Shown in pieces: positions 46,408-53,933 of a stretch of 64,000 nt of DNA; the stretch's first letter is position 1, and each line of letters begins with the position of its first letter. A model generated the notes under the pieces. It was not told the origin of the DNA. It did no database searches and worked only from the letters and a program-made list of their open reading frames with translations. The stretch spans positions 77,784 to 141,783 of the forward strand of contig NZ_JACXAE010000034.1 of assembly GCF_014698965.1 (NCBI RefSeq). The letters run 5' to 3'. This stretch comes from Iningainema tapete BLCC-T55. GTDB taxonomy: Bacteria; Cyanobacteriota; Cyanobacteriia; Cyanobacteriales; Nostocaceae. The position numbers and the translations under genes were made by a program.

Positions 46408-46425
46408 ATGAAATCAAAATGAAAC
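46408..46425 (-). promoter_or_regulatory. RppA-type direct repeat (degenerate)
   Basis: ATGAAAT at 46408-46414 and ATGAAAC at 46419-46425. Together with the AGGCTTTTAGT/AAAAGCC hairpin at about 46303-46348 it corresponds to the leader region of pcxA in cassette 1. Confidence 0.5.
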
Positions 46426-46514
46426 TTCAGTTTGGCTACTGCACGTTGACCCAGAAATCAGCAGTGACAATTTTGCCATTGCGATTAAACTGACCCCAGA
46501 GCTTATTGGTATAT

Positions 46515-46751
46515 ATGATGGCAGAGTGTATTAAGCTGTGCCGGGACTGCGCTAATACTTGCGATTTCTGCGCCCGTTTCATGTCTCGCAATTCAGCTCT
46601 CCATGCTCAAATGTGTAGCATTTGTGCCGAAGCTTGCGATCGCTGTGCTGCTGAGTGTGAGAAGCACGACCACGACCACTGTAAACGCTGTGCTGCATCT
46701 TGCCGTCGTTGCGCCGAGTCTTGCCGTCAAATGGCTGGAGCAATGGCATAA
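46515..46751 (+). CDS. Cys-rich four-helix copper-storage-like protein (Csp/DUF326), N-terminally short
   Basis: 78 residues packed with cysteines spaced on helix faces: MMAECIKLCRDCANTCDFCA, QMCSICAEACDRCAAECEKH and DHDHCKRCAASCRRCAESCR. This matches DUF326/Csp four-helix-bundle proteins that bind many Cu(I) ions. Family members are about 105-115 residues and carry a first helix with CIDACxxCAxxC before the MMAEC; that helix is absent here and the upstream DNA does not encode it. The frame can also open at a TTG (46506). It may be a truncated gene or a shortened functional form. It precedes the copper module in the same direction. Confidence 0.75.
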   Translation: MMAECIKLCRDCANTCDFCARFMSRNSALHAQMCSICAEACDRCAAECEKHDHDHCKRCAASCRRCAESCRQMAGAMA

Positions 46752-46914
46752 TAAGTTGCGCTTAAAGGCTTCAACTGTGATGAAGTAAGGATATAAGACT
46801 GAAAGCGTAAGGGGCACGGTAATGACGTGTCCTTTGTCGTGCAAGATTGTGATAGTGAAGCACGCTACCTTATCCTCCCTTTGATAGATATTCAAAATTT
46901 GCTTTTGTTCCCCC

Positions 46915-46946
46915 TTGACTCTCCATCGGGCTGGAGACTTCAAAAT
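46915..46946 (+). promoter_or_regulatory. MerR-type promoter of the copper module
   Basis: TTGACT (46915-46920) and a -10-like CAAAAT (46941-46946) are separated by a long spacer holding the perfect palindrome TCTCCA-N6-TGGAGA (46920-46937). Long-spacer promoters with a central dyad are the hallmark of MerR/CueR-family activation. Confidence 0.7.
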
Positions 46947-46977
46947 GAAAGTAGTTCATAGCAAGAGGATTAGAATC

Positions 46978-47172
46978 ATGACCTTACAACTCAAAGTTTC
47001 CAACATGGCGTGTTCGGCTTGTGGCGAAACGATTGCGAAAGCAGTCAAAGCGGTTGACCCAGCTGCAACCGTTCAGGCTAATCCAAAAACTAAGCTGGTC
47101 AGCATTGAGACTCAAGCATCTGAGGCGATTGTGAAACAAGCTATTACTGACGCAGGTTACTCAGTTGCTTAG
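46978..47172 (+). CDS. Copper chaperone (CopZ/Atx1-like HMA domain)
   Basis: 64 residues starting at the ATG at 46978; an upstream in-frame extension to 46915 overlaps the promoter and is not used. It is one complete HMA ferredoxin-like fold with the metal loop MACSACG (MxCxxC at residues 10-15) and the C-terminal [10 protein letters not shown]. It should bind Cu(I) and deliver it to the ATPase encoded 50 bp downstream. It is placed directly under a MerR-type promoter, so it is probably induced by copper with copA. Confidence 0.9.
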   Translation: MTLQLKVSNMACSACGETIAKAVKAVDPAATVQANPKTKLVSIETQASEAIVKQAITDAGYSVA

Positions 47173-47222
47173 TTGCCAAATTCCTTAAGACCGAAGACCC
47201 ACGCCTGTCAAGGAGTCATTTA

Positions 47223-49481
47223 ATGGAAAAAACTACACTTAAATTGCGAGGCATGAGTTGTGCCTCTTGTGCCAGTAACATTGAAGATGCAATCCGCTCA
47301 GTTCCGGGAGTTGAGACCTGCAGCGTTAATTTCGGTGCGGAACAAGCCACCGTTACCTATAACAAGAGCAAAACTGATGTAGCAGAGATTCAAGATGCAG
47401 TTGATGCGGTTGGATATTCTGCTCAACCTATGCAAGACGATGTACTTGCCCCAGAAGATGATGCGGAACGGCTTGCACGGCAAGCTGAAAATTGGAACTT
47501 AACCCGTAAGGTTTGGGTCAGCGCCATCGTCAGTGCAGTTCTGGTCATTGGCTCACTGCCTGCCATGACGGGATTACAGATTCCCTTTATTCCCATGTGG
47601 CTGCATAATCCCTGGCTCCAGCTTGTACTGACGGCTCCGGTACAGTTCTGGGCTGGTAGTACTTTCTACCTCAATGCTTGGAAAGCTCTGAAGCGCCATA
47701 CGGCTACAATGGATACGCTGGTGGCGATCGGGACAGGTGCAGCTTACTTCTATTCCCTATTTCCTACCTTCAGTACGCAGTGGTTTATCACTCAAGGTCT
47801 TAAACCGGATGTGTACTTTGAAGCCGCATCTGTCATTATTGCGTTGATCTTATTAGGACGACTGCTTGAAAATCGTGCCAAAGGACAAACTTCTGAAGCA
47901 ATTCGTAAGTTGATGGGCTTGCAAGCAAATACTGCTCGTGTAATTCGCTATGGTAAAGAAGTTGACATTCCAATTGCCCAAGTGGTTGAAGGTGAGATCA
48001 TTTTGGTGCGTCCGGGTGAAAAGATTCCAGTAGATGGCGAGATTATTGATGGCTCCTCAACTATCGATGAGGCAATGGTGACAGGTGAAAGTGTGCCTGT
48101 GAAGAAGCAGCCGGGTGATCAAGTGATTGGAGCCACGATCAACAAAACTGGCAGCTTCAAATTTCGAGCGACCCGAGTAGGTAAAGATACATTCTTGGCG
48201 CAGATTGTCAAGCTAGTGCAGCAAGCGCAAGGTTCAAAAGCACCGATTCAGCGATTAGCTGACCAAGTTACCGGATGGTTTGTACCTGCCGTAATTGCCA
48301 TTGCGATCGCCACTTTCATCATCTGGTACAATGTTATGGGCAACATCACAATGGCATTAATTACCACTGTGGGTGTGTTAATTATTGCTTGCCCGTGTGC
48401 CCTTGGCTTGGCAACGCCAACTTCTATTATGGTGGGAACAGGCAAGGGGGCAGAAAATGGCATTCTCATCAAAGGGGCAGAAAGTCTGGAACTCGCGCAC
48501 AAGCTCAAGACTGTCGTTCTCGACAAAACGGGTACAATTACGCAAGGTAAGCCCACCGTCACCGACTTTGTAACCGTCAACGGTACAGCCAATGGCAACG
48601 AGTTAAATCTTCTGCGCCTTGCAGCATCCGTCGAACGCAATTCGGAACATCCGCTAGCGGAGGCAGTTGTGAATTATGCTCAATCTCAAGACGTGGAATT
48701 GAGGGAAGTTCAGGAGTTTGAAGTGATCGCTGGTAGCGGTGTGCAAGGGTATGTGTCAGATCAATGGGTACAAATTGGCACTCACCGTTGGATGAGAGAG
48801 TTAGGCATTGATACAAGTGCATTGCAGCAACATTGGGATCGCTTGGAGTATCTTGGTAAGACGGTCATCTGGATTGCGGTAAATAGCAAGATCCAAGGGA
48901 TTATGGGCATTGCCGATGCGGTGAAACCATCTTCTGTAAACGCAATTCGCACATTGCAGAAAATGGGATTGGAAGTGGTGATGTTGACGGGAGACAATCG
49001 CCGCACTGCCGAAGTGATTGCTCGTGAAGTGGGCATCAAGCGAGTTTTTGCTGAAGTTCGCCCGGATCAGAAAGCCGAGACTGTCGAGAAACTTCAGTCG
49101 GAAGGCAAAATTGTCGCCATGGTTGGGGATGGCATCAATGATGCACCAGCGTTGGCTCAAGCTGATGTCGGGATGGCAATTGGAACAGGAACGGATGTGG
49201 CGATCGCAGCTAGTGACATCACCCTCATTTCCGGGGATTTACAGGGGATTGTCACCGCCATTCAACTCTCTCGTGCCACAATTTGCAACATCCGTCAGAA
49301 TCTTTTCTTTGCCTTCATCTACAACGTAGCTGGAATTCCCATTGCCGCAGGGATTCTCTTCCCTATCTTCGGTTGGCTACTCAGCCCCATTATTGCAGGT
49401 GCAGCAATGGCATTTAGCTCAGTTTCAGTGGTAACAAATGCTTTGCGTCTGCGTAACTTTAAAGCTAAAGCAATCGCATAA
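47223..49481 (+). CDS. copA: Copper-exporting P1B-type ATPase CopA
   Basis: 752 residues: one N-terminal HMA domain with GMSCASC (residues 10-16), eight TM segments, actuator VTGESVP, CPC in TM6 (Cys390-Pro-Cys392, [13 protein letters not shown]), phosphorylated Asp434 in [18 protein letters not shown] and [16 protein letters not shown]. The C-terminal TM7-TM8 ([32 protein letters not shown]) carry the N/Y and MxxSS residues of Cu(I) pumps. AAGGAG lies 8 nt before the ATG. It is third in the module after Csp and the chaperone, with a cupredoxin gene 11 bp downstream. Confidence 0.93.
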   Translation: MEKTTLKLRGMSCASCASNIEDAIRSVPGVETCSVNFGAEQATVTYNKSKTDVAEIQDAVDAVGYSAQPMQDDVLAPEDDAERLARQAENWNLTRKVWVSAIVSAVLVIGSLPAMTGLQIPFIPMWLHNPWLQLVLTAPVQFWAGSTFYLNAWKALKRHTATMDTLVAIGTGAAYFYSLFPTFSTQWFITQGLKPDVYFEAASVIIALILLGRLLENRAKGQTSEAIRKLMGLQANTARVIRYGKEVDIPIAQVVEGEIILVRPGEKIPVDGEIIDGSSTIDEAMVTGESVPVKKQPGDQVIGATINKTGSFKFRATRVGKDTFLAQIVKLVQQAQGSKAPIQRLADQVTGWFVPAVIAIAIATFIIWYNVMGNITMALITTVGVLIIACPCALGLATPTSIMVGTGKGAENGILIKGAESLELAHKLKTVVLDKTGTITQGKPTVTDFVTVNGTANGNELNLLRLAASVERNSEHPLAEAVVNYAQSQDVELREVQEFEVIAGSGVQGYVSDQWVQIGTHRWMRELGIDTSALQQHWDRLEYLGKTVIWIAVNSKIQGIMGIADAVKPSSVNAIRTLQKMGLEVVMLTGDNRRTAEVIAREVGIKRVFAEVRPDQKAETVEKLQSEGKIVAMVGDGINDAPALAQADVGMAIGTGTDVAIAASDITLISGDLQGIVTAIQLSRATICNIRQNLFFAFIYNVAGIPIAAGILFPIFGWLLSPIIAGAAMAFSSVSVVTNALRLRNFKAKAIA

Positions 49482-49492
49482 GGAGATACCAA

Positions 49493-50083
49493 ATGTTGAG
49501 TAGAAAGTTGATTATCGGTAGTATAACGAGTCTGGGATTGGTACTGGGTGTTGCTTCTCCTAAAACAGTTGCACAAATGACCCATGAAATGCCAGCCTCT
49601 GGTCAATCACAAATGACTCCGTTTCGTCGTATTGAGCAACCACTAGGGCTAAAAGCCGCAGTCACAGCTGGAGGCTTGGCGTTAATTGGACTGGAGTTAT
49701 GGTGGTTTCTCCTGAGCAAACCCAAGTCCCAAAAAGCACAAGCTCGTCAGGGCATTCAAGAGGTCACTATTATCGTGGATGGGGGCTACGAACCAAGTCG
49801 CGTTGTGGTCAATGCTCTTCAAAGAGTACGCCTCAACTTTCTGCGGCGTGACAAGAGCAGTTGCCTTGAGGAAGTACGTCTACCTGACTTCCATATTGTC
49901 AAAGACCTGCCACTTAACCAAGTCACACCTATCGAGTTTACTCCAGATAAACCAAGTACTTACACCTTTACCTGTGGTATGAATATGTTCCGAGGAGTTA
50001 TAGAAGTACAACCAGCAGACTCTACTTCACAAGCAACCCCGATAACTGCTCCTCAAACCACTCACTCCCAAACATCCAGGTGA
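49493..50083 (+). CDS. Membrane-anchored cupredoxin-domain protein
   Basis: 196 residues: N-terminal signal/TM (residues 8-27), a His/Met-containing linker (MTHEMPASGQSQMTPF), a second TM (about residues 53-73), then a cupredoxin-like domain (about residues 88-180) with VTIIVDGGYEPSRVVVNALQ and the copper-site-like FTCGMNMFRGVIEV. Proteins of this type often accompany cyanobacterial and Gram-positive copA operons, and may hold or oxidise copper outside the membrane. AAGGAGA lies before the ATG. The C-terminus (TSQATPITAPQTTHSQTSR) is low complexity and seems to result from a rearrangement, because a second cupredoxin end follows immediately. Confidence 0.8.
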   Translation: MLSRKLIIGSITSLGLVLGVASPKTVAQMTHEMPASGQSQMTPFRRIEQPLGLKAAVTAGGLALIGLELWWFLLSKPKSQKAQARQGIQEVTIIVDGGYEPSRVVVNALQRVRLNFLRRDKSSCLEEVRLPDFHIVKDLPLNQVTPIEFTPDKPSTYTFTCGMNMFRGVIEVQPADSTSQATPITAPQTTHSQTSR

Positions 50084-50165
50084 ATACGAGTTCACCTGTG
50101 GTATGAAAATGTATAGTGGTGTTGTAGAAGTGAAAACGGCTGGTTCATCAGGTAGCAAATCGTGA
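50079..50165 (+). pseudogene. Relic: C-terminal end of a second cupredoxin domain
   Basis: In the +1 frame relative to the upstream gene the DNA reads GEYEFTCGMKMYSGVVEVKT followed by AGSSGSKS and a stop. This is the same Cu-site segment as TYTFTCGMNMFRGVIEVQPA in 49493-50083. It is the remnant of a tandem copy. Confidence 0.78.
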
Positions 50166-50197
50166 ACGAGATGATACGACGTACACGCTATTTCTCC

Positions 50198-50229
50198 TTG
50201 ACTCTCCATTTAACCGGAGAGTTTAGAAT
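50198..50229 (+). promoter_or_regulatory. MerR-type promoter of the merR gene
   Basis: TTGACT (50198-50203) and TAGAAT (50224-50229) are separated by 20 bp. The perfect dyad ACTCTCC-N8-GGAGAGT (50201-50222) covers the spacer. This is closely similar to the promoter at 46915. Confidence 0.8.
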
Positions 50230-50271
50230 AAGGTAGGCAATTATGTCTTATATCTAGCGGAGCAGCTAAGT

Positions 50272-50685
50272 ATGTTAGTCAAAGAAGCACCAAAGCAAAT
50301 TGGTTCAGTTGCTAAGGAGAGCGGCGTACCAATTAAAACCATTCGCTATTATGAAGAGTTAGGTCTACTCAAGGCGTCAGGTAGAACCGAGGGTGGATTT
50401 AGATTATTTAACTCTGATGTTTTGACTCGCTTGAACTTCATTAAACGTGCCCAAAGTCTTGGATTGAGTTTGTCAGAAATTAAGGAATTTTTGGATGTTC
50501 ACGACGAGGGAGATTTACCCTGTGAACACGTAAAAGTTAAGCTGCAAGATAAGCTGACAATCATTGATGAACAAATTAAGCAACTACTCATTCTGAAACT
50601 AGAGTTAGAAGGACTTCTTTCTGGTTGGGAAACAATACCTGAAAATTCCGAATCAACAATTTGTCCTATTATTGAACAAACTTAA
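50272..50685 (+). CDS. MerR-family heavy-metal-responsive regulator
   Basis: 137 residues. The N-terminal winged helix has KQIGSVAKESGVPIKTIRYY and EELGLLKASGRTEGGFRLF; a dimerisation helix follows. Metal-loop candidates are Cys in DLPCEHVKVKLQ (near residue 84) and Cys in STICPIIEQ (near residue 131). A cysteine at the start of the long helix is typical of Zn/Cd/Pb sensors (ZntR/PbrR/CadR), whereas CueR has Ser there, so the sensed metal is not certain despite the copper genes upstream. Its own promoter and the chaperone-copA promoter share the ACTCTCC/GGAGA dyad, so it most likely activates both. Confidence 0.87.
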   Translation: MLVKEAPKQIGSVAKESGVPIKTIRYYEELGLLKASGRTEGGFRLFNSDVLTRLNFIKRAQSLGLSLSEIKEFLDVHDEGDLPCEHVKVKLQDKLTIIDEQIKQLLILKLELEGLLSGWETIPENSESTICPIIEQT

Positions 50686-50689
50686 ACAA

Positions 50690-50869
50690 TTAAGTTTCAA
50701 TTAGTGAATTAAACCAAGGTTTATATTGGGGCTGTATCTCTTTGATAGCCTCTTCAGCTTGACCATCTGCACTGCCAAATTCTGTACCTTTAATTAGCAC
50801 TAGCGGTGTGACTGTCAATACCACCACTGCTAACAGCAACAGCCAGTTATTCCATTTTTGATTTGTCAT
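50690..50869 (-). CDS. cbiN: CbiN cobalt-transport subunit, C-terminally truncated
   Basis: 59 residues: MTNQKWNNWLLLLAVVVLTV, a TM helix, then KGTEFGSADGQAEEAIKEI and QYKPWFNSLIET, which is the CbiN signature. Complete CbiN has about 100 residues with a second TM after EPPSGEIES; this copy ends at ET, 5 bp from the stop of the convergent merR gene. It is probably a deletion product. CbiM is encoded upstream (50949-51713), the normal cbiMN order. Confidence 0.82.
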   Translation of the reverse strand: MTNQKWNNWLLLLAVVVLTVTPLVLIKGTEFGSADGQAEEAIKEIQPQYKPWFNSLIET

Positions 50870-50948
50870 ATGTTAGTTGTTAATTGTTAGTTGTCAACAA
50901 GTACTACTAACCACTAACTATTCTTCCACTGCCTCACTCGCTCATCTA

Positions 50949-51713
50949 CTAGCTTTCTGGTTTAATGAGGTTTAACATTTTTAGTTCTTGGCGACCATAG
51001 CTGGAGAGCCAATTCCACACCAGCACTGTCAAAAATCCTTCACTAATTGCTAAGGGTACTTGAGTCACGGCAAAGATTCCTGCAAATTTAATAAACGAAG
51101 CCATGAATCCACCTGTAGCAGTGGGAAATGCCAGAGCCAGTTGCACAGAAGTGACCAAATAAGTTGTCAAATCTGCTACAGCAGATGCTAGAAATATCGC
51201 TAACCTTTGCTTACCACTTGGCATCACTAAGCGATATATCCAGAAGGCAACAAAAGGTCCGACAATCGCCATCGAAAATGCATTAGCTCCTAGTGTGGTT
51301 AAACCGCCGTGAGCTAGTAACAATGCTTGAAACAGCAGTACCAAACTACCCAGCACCGACATGGCTAAAGGTCCAAATAACACTGCGCCTAATCCTGTGC
51401 CTGTAGGATGGGAGGAACTACCTGTAACCGAAGGCAATTTCAGCGCTGATAGCACAAAGGTAAAGGCTCCTGCTAATGCCAGAAGTAATTTTAGTTCAGG
51501 AGTGGCTTGAGTGACGCGAGTGAGCGATCGCAATCCTAAAACAAAAAATGGTAACGCTACTACCCACCAAAAAATCGCCCAGCCTGGTGGTAAAAAGCCT
51601 TCCATAATGTGCATGGCATAGGCTGGAGCAGTGTAGCTTACGATTGAGTAAAAACTGAGAACCGCTATCAGGATGAGTGATGTGCGTTTTGATTTGAGAA
51701 AAAATATCGACAT
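50949..51713 (-). CDS. cbiM: CbiM cobalt/nickel ECF transporter substrate-binding permease
   Basis: 254 residues with a signal-like first helix, then the CbiM N-terminus [20 protein letters not shown], whose Met-His-Ile-Met chelates Co(II) or Ni(II) in this family. Seven further hydrophobic segments and the conserved [20 protein letters not shown] follow. It works with CbiN, CbiQ (T component) and CbiO (ATPase) as an energy-coupling-factor importer; CbiQ and CbiO are not in the window. A promoter with TTGACC-17-TACTCT lies upstream (about 51783-51811, minus strand). No cobalamin-riboswitch core was seen. Confidence 0.9.
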   Translation of the reverse strand: MSIFFLKSKRTSLILIAVLSFYSIVSYTAPAYAMHIMEGFLPPGWAIFWWVVALPFFVLGLRSLTRVTQATPELKLLLALAGAFTFVLSALKLPSVTGSSSHPTGTGLGAVLFGPLAMSVLGSLVLLFQALLLAHGGLTTLGANAFSMAIVGPFVAFWIYRLVMPSGKQRLAIFLASAVADLTTYLVTSVQLALAFPTATGGFMASFIKFAGIFAVTQVPLAISEGFLTVLVWNWLSSYGRQELKMLNLIKPES

Positions 51714-51782
51714 GATTCTAGGGTTAATTTTTAAGAATTAACAGTAGACAATTTTCTGTTCATCGGCTTCCTTGAACAACTT

Positions 51783-51811
51783 TCTTGAACGCTTAGAGTA
51801 GCAGATTAATT
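51783..51811 (-). promoter_or_regulatory. Sigma-70-type promoter upstream of cbiM
   Basis: In the minus sense TTGACC and TACTCT are separated by 17 bp, followed by a leader of about 70 nt before the cbiM ATG. Confidence 0.5.
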
Positions 51812-51914
51812 TTTACAGGTCAAGTGAGTTATATCAGGAATAGCTACTGTTGAACCTGCTGGATAAAAAGTTATGTTTGTTGATGTTTCTGCGTCAAACA
51901 TAGATATAAGTATT

Positions 51915-52676
51915 TTAATACTCATAGGGATTCTTAGGTTCTGGAATTGGTTTGATAGATTTAGCTTGAATAGTCAGTTGGCGCTTACCCTCCAGCTCTG
52001 CTGTAATCATTTTACCTTCAATTTCCAGCCAAGTATCGAGTGGGTAGGCTTGGCGACTTTGAGTTAATTTAACAGGCAACCCCGCTGGGGAGGCATCTAA
52101 GGCACAGTGGGTAATCACAAAACGTGTAATTACCAAAAAATCATCTGGCAGTGTTTTTAGGTGAACCACAAATCCCTGGACTTTGGCTTTCTGACCTATA
52201 TAGACATCTGGTTCAGGATAGACAGCTAGCGTTTTCACCCAATCAACCAGTGAACGGTCCTCTGGTCGAGTTGAAGCTCGGAATGCTTGAATTTTATTGC
52301 GGTTTAAAGTCGAAAAATTAGCAACTTCTTGTTGCATGGCTGCTTGGCTTGTCAAAGGATGAGGAACTATCAGTAGACCCAAGAGGGCGGTTAACAGAAG
52401 TAGCCCACTCCCCCAGCCTGGTGGAAATTGCGACAAATGCTGAACCTTCGGTGTCAAATGCTTTCGCCAAATTACCCAGGTTCTAAAAACGGCAACAAAT
52501 AAGAGCGCAAAGCCGGTGGCAATAACTAACCAGAAGTGTTTAGGGTGAACTAGCAAGACAAGTTTCTCAGTAAGCCAATATTTCAGCAGTAATATTCCCC
52601 AAGCAGTAATTGCCAGCACATCCAACCAGTCTAGAAGGCGGGAAAACTTAAAAAAGTGAGGTGATTTTTTGGTCAT
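51915..52676 (-). CDS. TIGR03943/YcgQ-like membrane protein
   Basis: 253 residues: four hydrophobic segments in the first half (about residues 18-35, 45-65, 85-105) and a soluble OB-like C-terminal domain (about residues 140-250: AVYPEPDVYIGQKAKVQGFV, VITRFVITHCALDASPAGLP, LEIEGKMI). This is the TIGR03943 (DUF1980) family, normally beside a DUF318/YraQ-type permease and often near metal-uptake genes under zinc control; the permease is not present here. It lies about 200 bp upstream of cbiM in the same direction. Function is not established; a part in divalent-metal handling is suggested by the neighbours. Confidence 0.8.
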   Translation of the reverse strand: MTKKSPHFFKFSRLLDWLDVLAITAWGILLLKYWLTEKLVLLVHPKHFWLVIATGFALLFVAVFRTWVIWRKHLTPKVQHLSQFPPGWGSGLLLLTALLGLLIVPHPLTSQAAMQQEVANFSTLNRNKIQAFRASTRPEDRSLVDWVKTLAVYPEPDVYIGQKAKVQGFVVHLKTLPDDFLVITRFVITHCALDASPAGLPVKLTQSRQAYPLDTWLEIEGKMITAELEGKRQLTIQAKSIKPIPEPKNPYEY

Positions 52677-53016
52677 TTAATGTACAAAGTAAAAACTTGT
52701 TTACTGAAACTAGCCGTTGCAGTCCATACCGCTAACTTGCGCTTGTAGGGTTTTGATAGAGGGTGTCGAATTCATTTGGGAGATGTGTTCCTTATGGCTT
52801 CAATTCCAGAAACAACCTGGACTATCGTCCACAAAGCAATAGTCGGGTAGAATTACACGGCTCAATATTTATTTTTGGCGGTTGACATATCAGCAGTGAG
52901 TAATATGTTAAGATAATAGCGTAGAAATCAACATCAATAATTGAATTGCTACCTCCTCAGGTCAAAATTTTTCGGGGATTCTGTGTTCCGTGTTTTATCA
53001 GTTAAGCAACACATGG
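52677..53016. other. Intergenic region with ArsR-type operator
   Basis: Contains ATGGCTTCAATTCCAGAAAC at 52797 (shared with 26552, start of an 18-codon frame MASIPETTWTIVHKAIVG) and the ArsR-type palindrome at 52885-52908. The AT-rich remainder carries no supported gene. Confidence 0.4.
52885..52908 (+). promoter_or_regulatory. ArsR/CmtR-type operator-promoter of the sulfur module
   Basis: ACATAT and ATATGT form an inverted repeat around CAGCAGTGAGTA. TTGACA (52882-52887) overlaps it and a TAAGATAAT -10 region follows. It shares CATATCAGCA and ATATG with the operator at 58697-58718. Confidence 0.6.
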
Positions 53017-53113
53017 GTTGCCACGTTTCTAAACCTAGCGGATGAACTGAAGCGCGGATGTGGCGAAGGGGGTTTACGAATGCACCTTCTACGACCATCC
53101 AACAACAGGCTAA
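53017..53113 (+). pseudogene. Relic of a CmtR-like ArsR regulator (3' end)
   Basis: The plus strand encodes VATFLNLADEL and, after a small frameshift near 53050, ADVAKGVYECTFYDHPTTG then a stop. This matches the C-terminus of the intact regulator at 58763-59107 (TILHLSDQILADVAKGVYEC). It lies just downstream of the operator at 52885. Confidence 0.75.
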
Positions 53114-53144
53114 ACGTTTGTCCTTACACCACAGGAGTTTTGTT

Positions 53145-53783
53145 ATGCCTCTGCGATTAGGCGATATTGTCCCTAATTTCACTCAAACTTCCACCACAGG
53201 CGAGATCAATTTCTATGAGTGGGCAGGGGAAAGCTGGGTTATATTATTTTCCCATCCCAAAGACTTTACGCCCGTTTGCACCACCGAATTAGGGGAAGTC
53301 GCTCGTCTCAAGCCCGAGTTTGACAAGCGCAATGTCAAGGCACTGGCACTCAGCGTTGATGATGTCGAGTCCCATTTCGGCTGGACCAAAGATATTGAGG
53401 AAACTCAAGGAGTGACCTTGAACTACCCAATTCTGGCAGATCCGGATCGCAGGGTATCTGACCTATACGACATGATCCACCCTAATGCCAACGATACCTT
53501 AACGGTGCGCTCGGTATTCATCATTGACCCCAACAAGAAACTACGGCTAACACTGACTTACCCTGCCAGTACAGGGCGCAATTTTGATGAGTTACTACGA
53601 GTGATTGATTCGCTGCAATTAACAGACAACTACAGTGTTGCCACCCCAGCTAACTGGAAAGATGGAGATGACTGCGTGATTGTTCCTTTGATCAAAGACC
53701 CTAAGGAGATCAAGCAAAAGTTTCCTAAGGGCTACAAAGAGGTCAAGCCCTATCTGCGGATGACTCCTCAACCGAATAAGTAG
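53145..53783 (+). CDS. 1-Cys peroxiredoxin (Prx6 type)
   Basis: 212 residues from the ATG at 53145, preceded by AGGAG at 53132-53136; a longer open frame from 53058 reads through the ArsR relic and is rejected. The peroxidatic Cys45 is in HPKDFTPVCTTE; Prx6 features include DIEETQGVTLNYPILADPDR and the long C-terminal domain VATPANWKDGDDCVIVP ... KGYKEVKPYLRMT. It reduces hydrogen and organic peroxides using one catalytic cysteine. It is the first gene of the plus-strand sulfur/peroxide module, under the ArsR-type operator at 52885. Confidence 0.92.
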   Translation: MPLRLGDIVPNFTQTSTTGEINFYEWAGESWVILFSHPKDFTPVCTTELGEVARLKPEFDKRNVKALALSVDDVESHFGWTKDIEETQGVTLNYPILADPDRRVSDLYDMIHPNANDTLTVRSVFIIDPNKKLRLTLTYPASTGRNFDELLRVIDSLQLTDNYSVATPANWKDGDDCVIVPLIKDPKEIKQKFPKGYKEVKPYLRMTPQPNK

Positions 53784-53933
53784 TTCGGCTCATCTATAAA
53801 AGCGCTGGTCTAGTCGATAAAGAACAGCTTGCTGAGCGGGGAAAGCAGTTGCGCTTAACTTTACCAGTATCTCCGCCGCAACAGAATTTGCTTGGAGTCA
53901 ATTGCATTGATTGGTGCATTAGGAGAGCTACAG

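Noticed and set aside
48248-49160. Several 80-130-codon minus-strand frames inside copA
   Set aside because: Shadows of the CopA coding sequence; no independent signals.
51714-51914. Cobalamin riboswitch upstream of cbiM
   Set aside because: CbiM genes are often preceded by one, but the B12-box core elements were not found; only a promoter and a short leader are seen.
53058-53144. N-terminal extension of the peroxiredoxin
   Set aside because: The 29 extra codons translate the ArsR relic out of frame; AGGAG sits before the ATG at 53145, which begins the family sequence.
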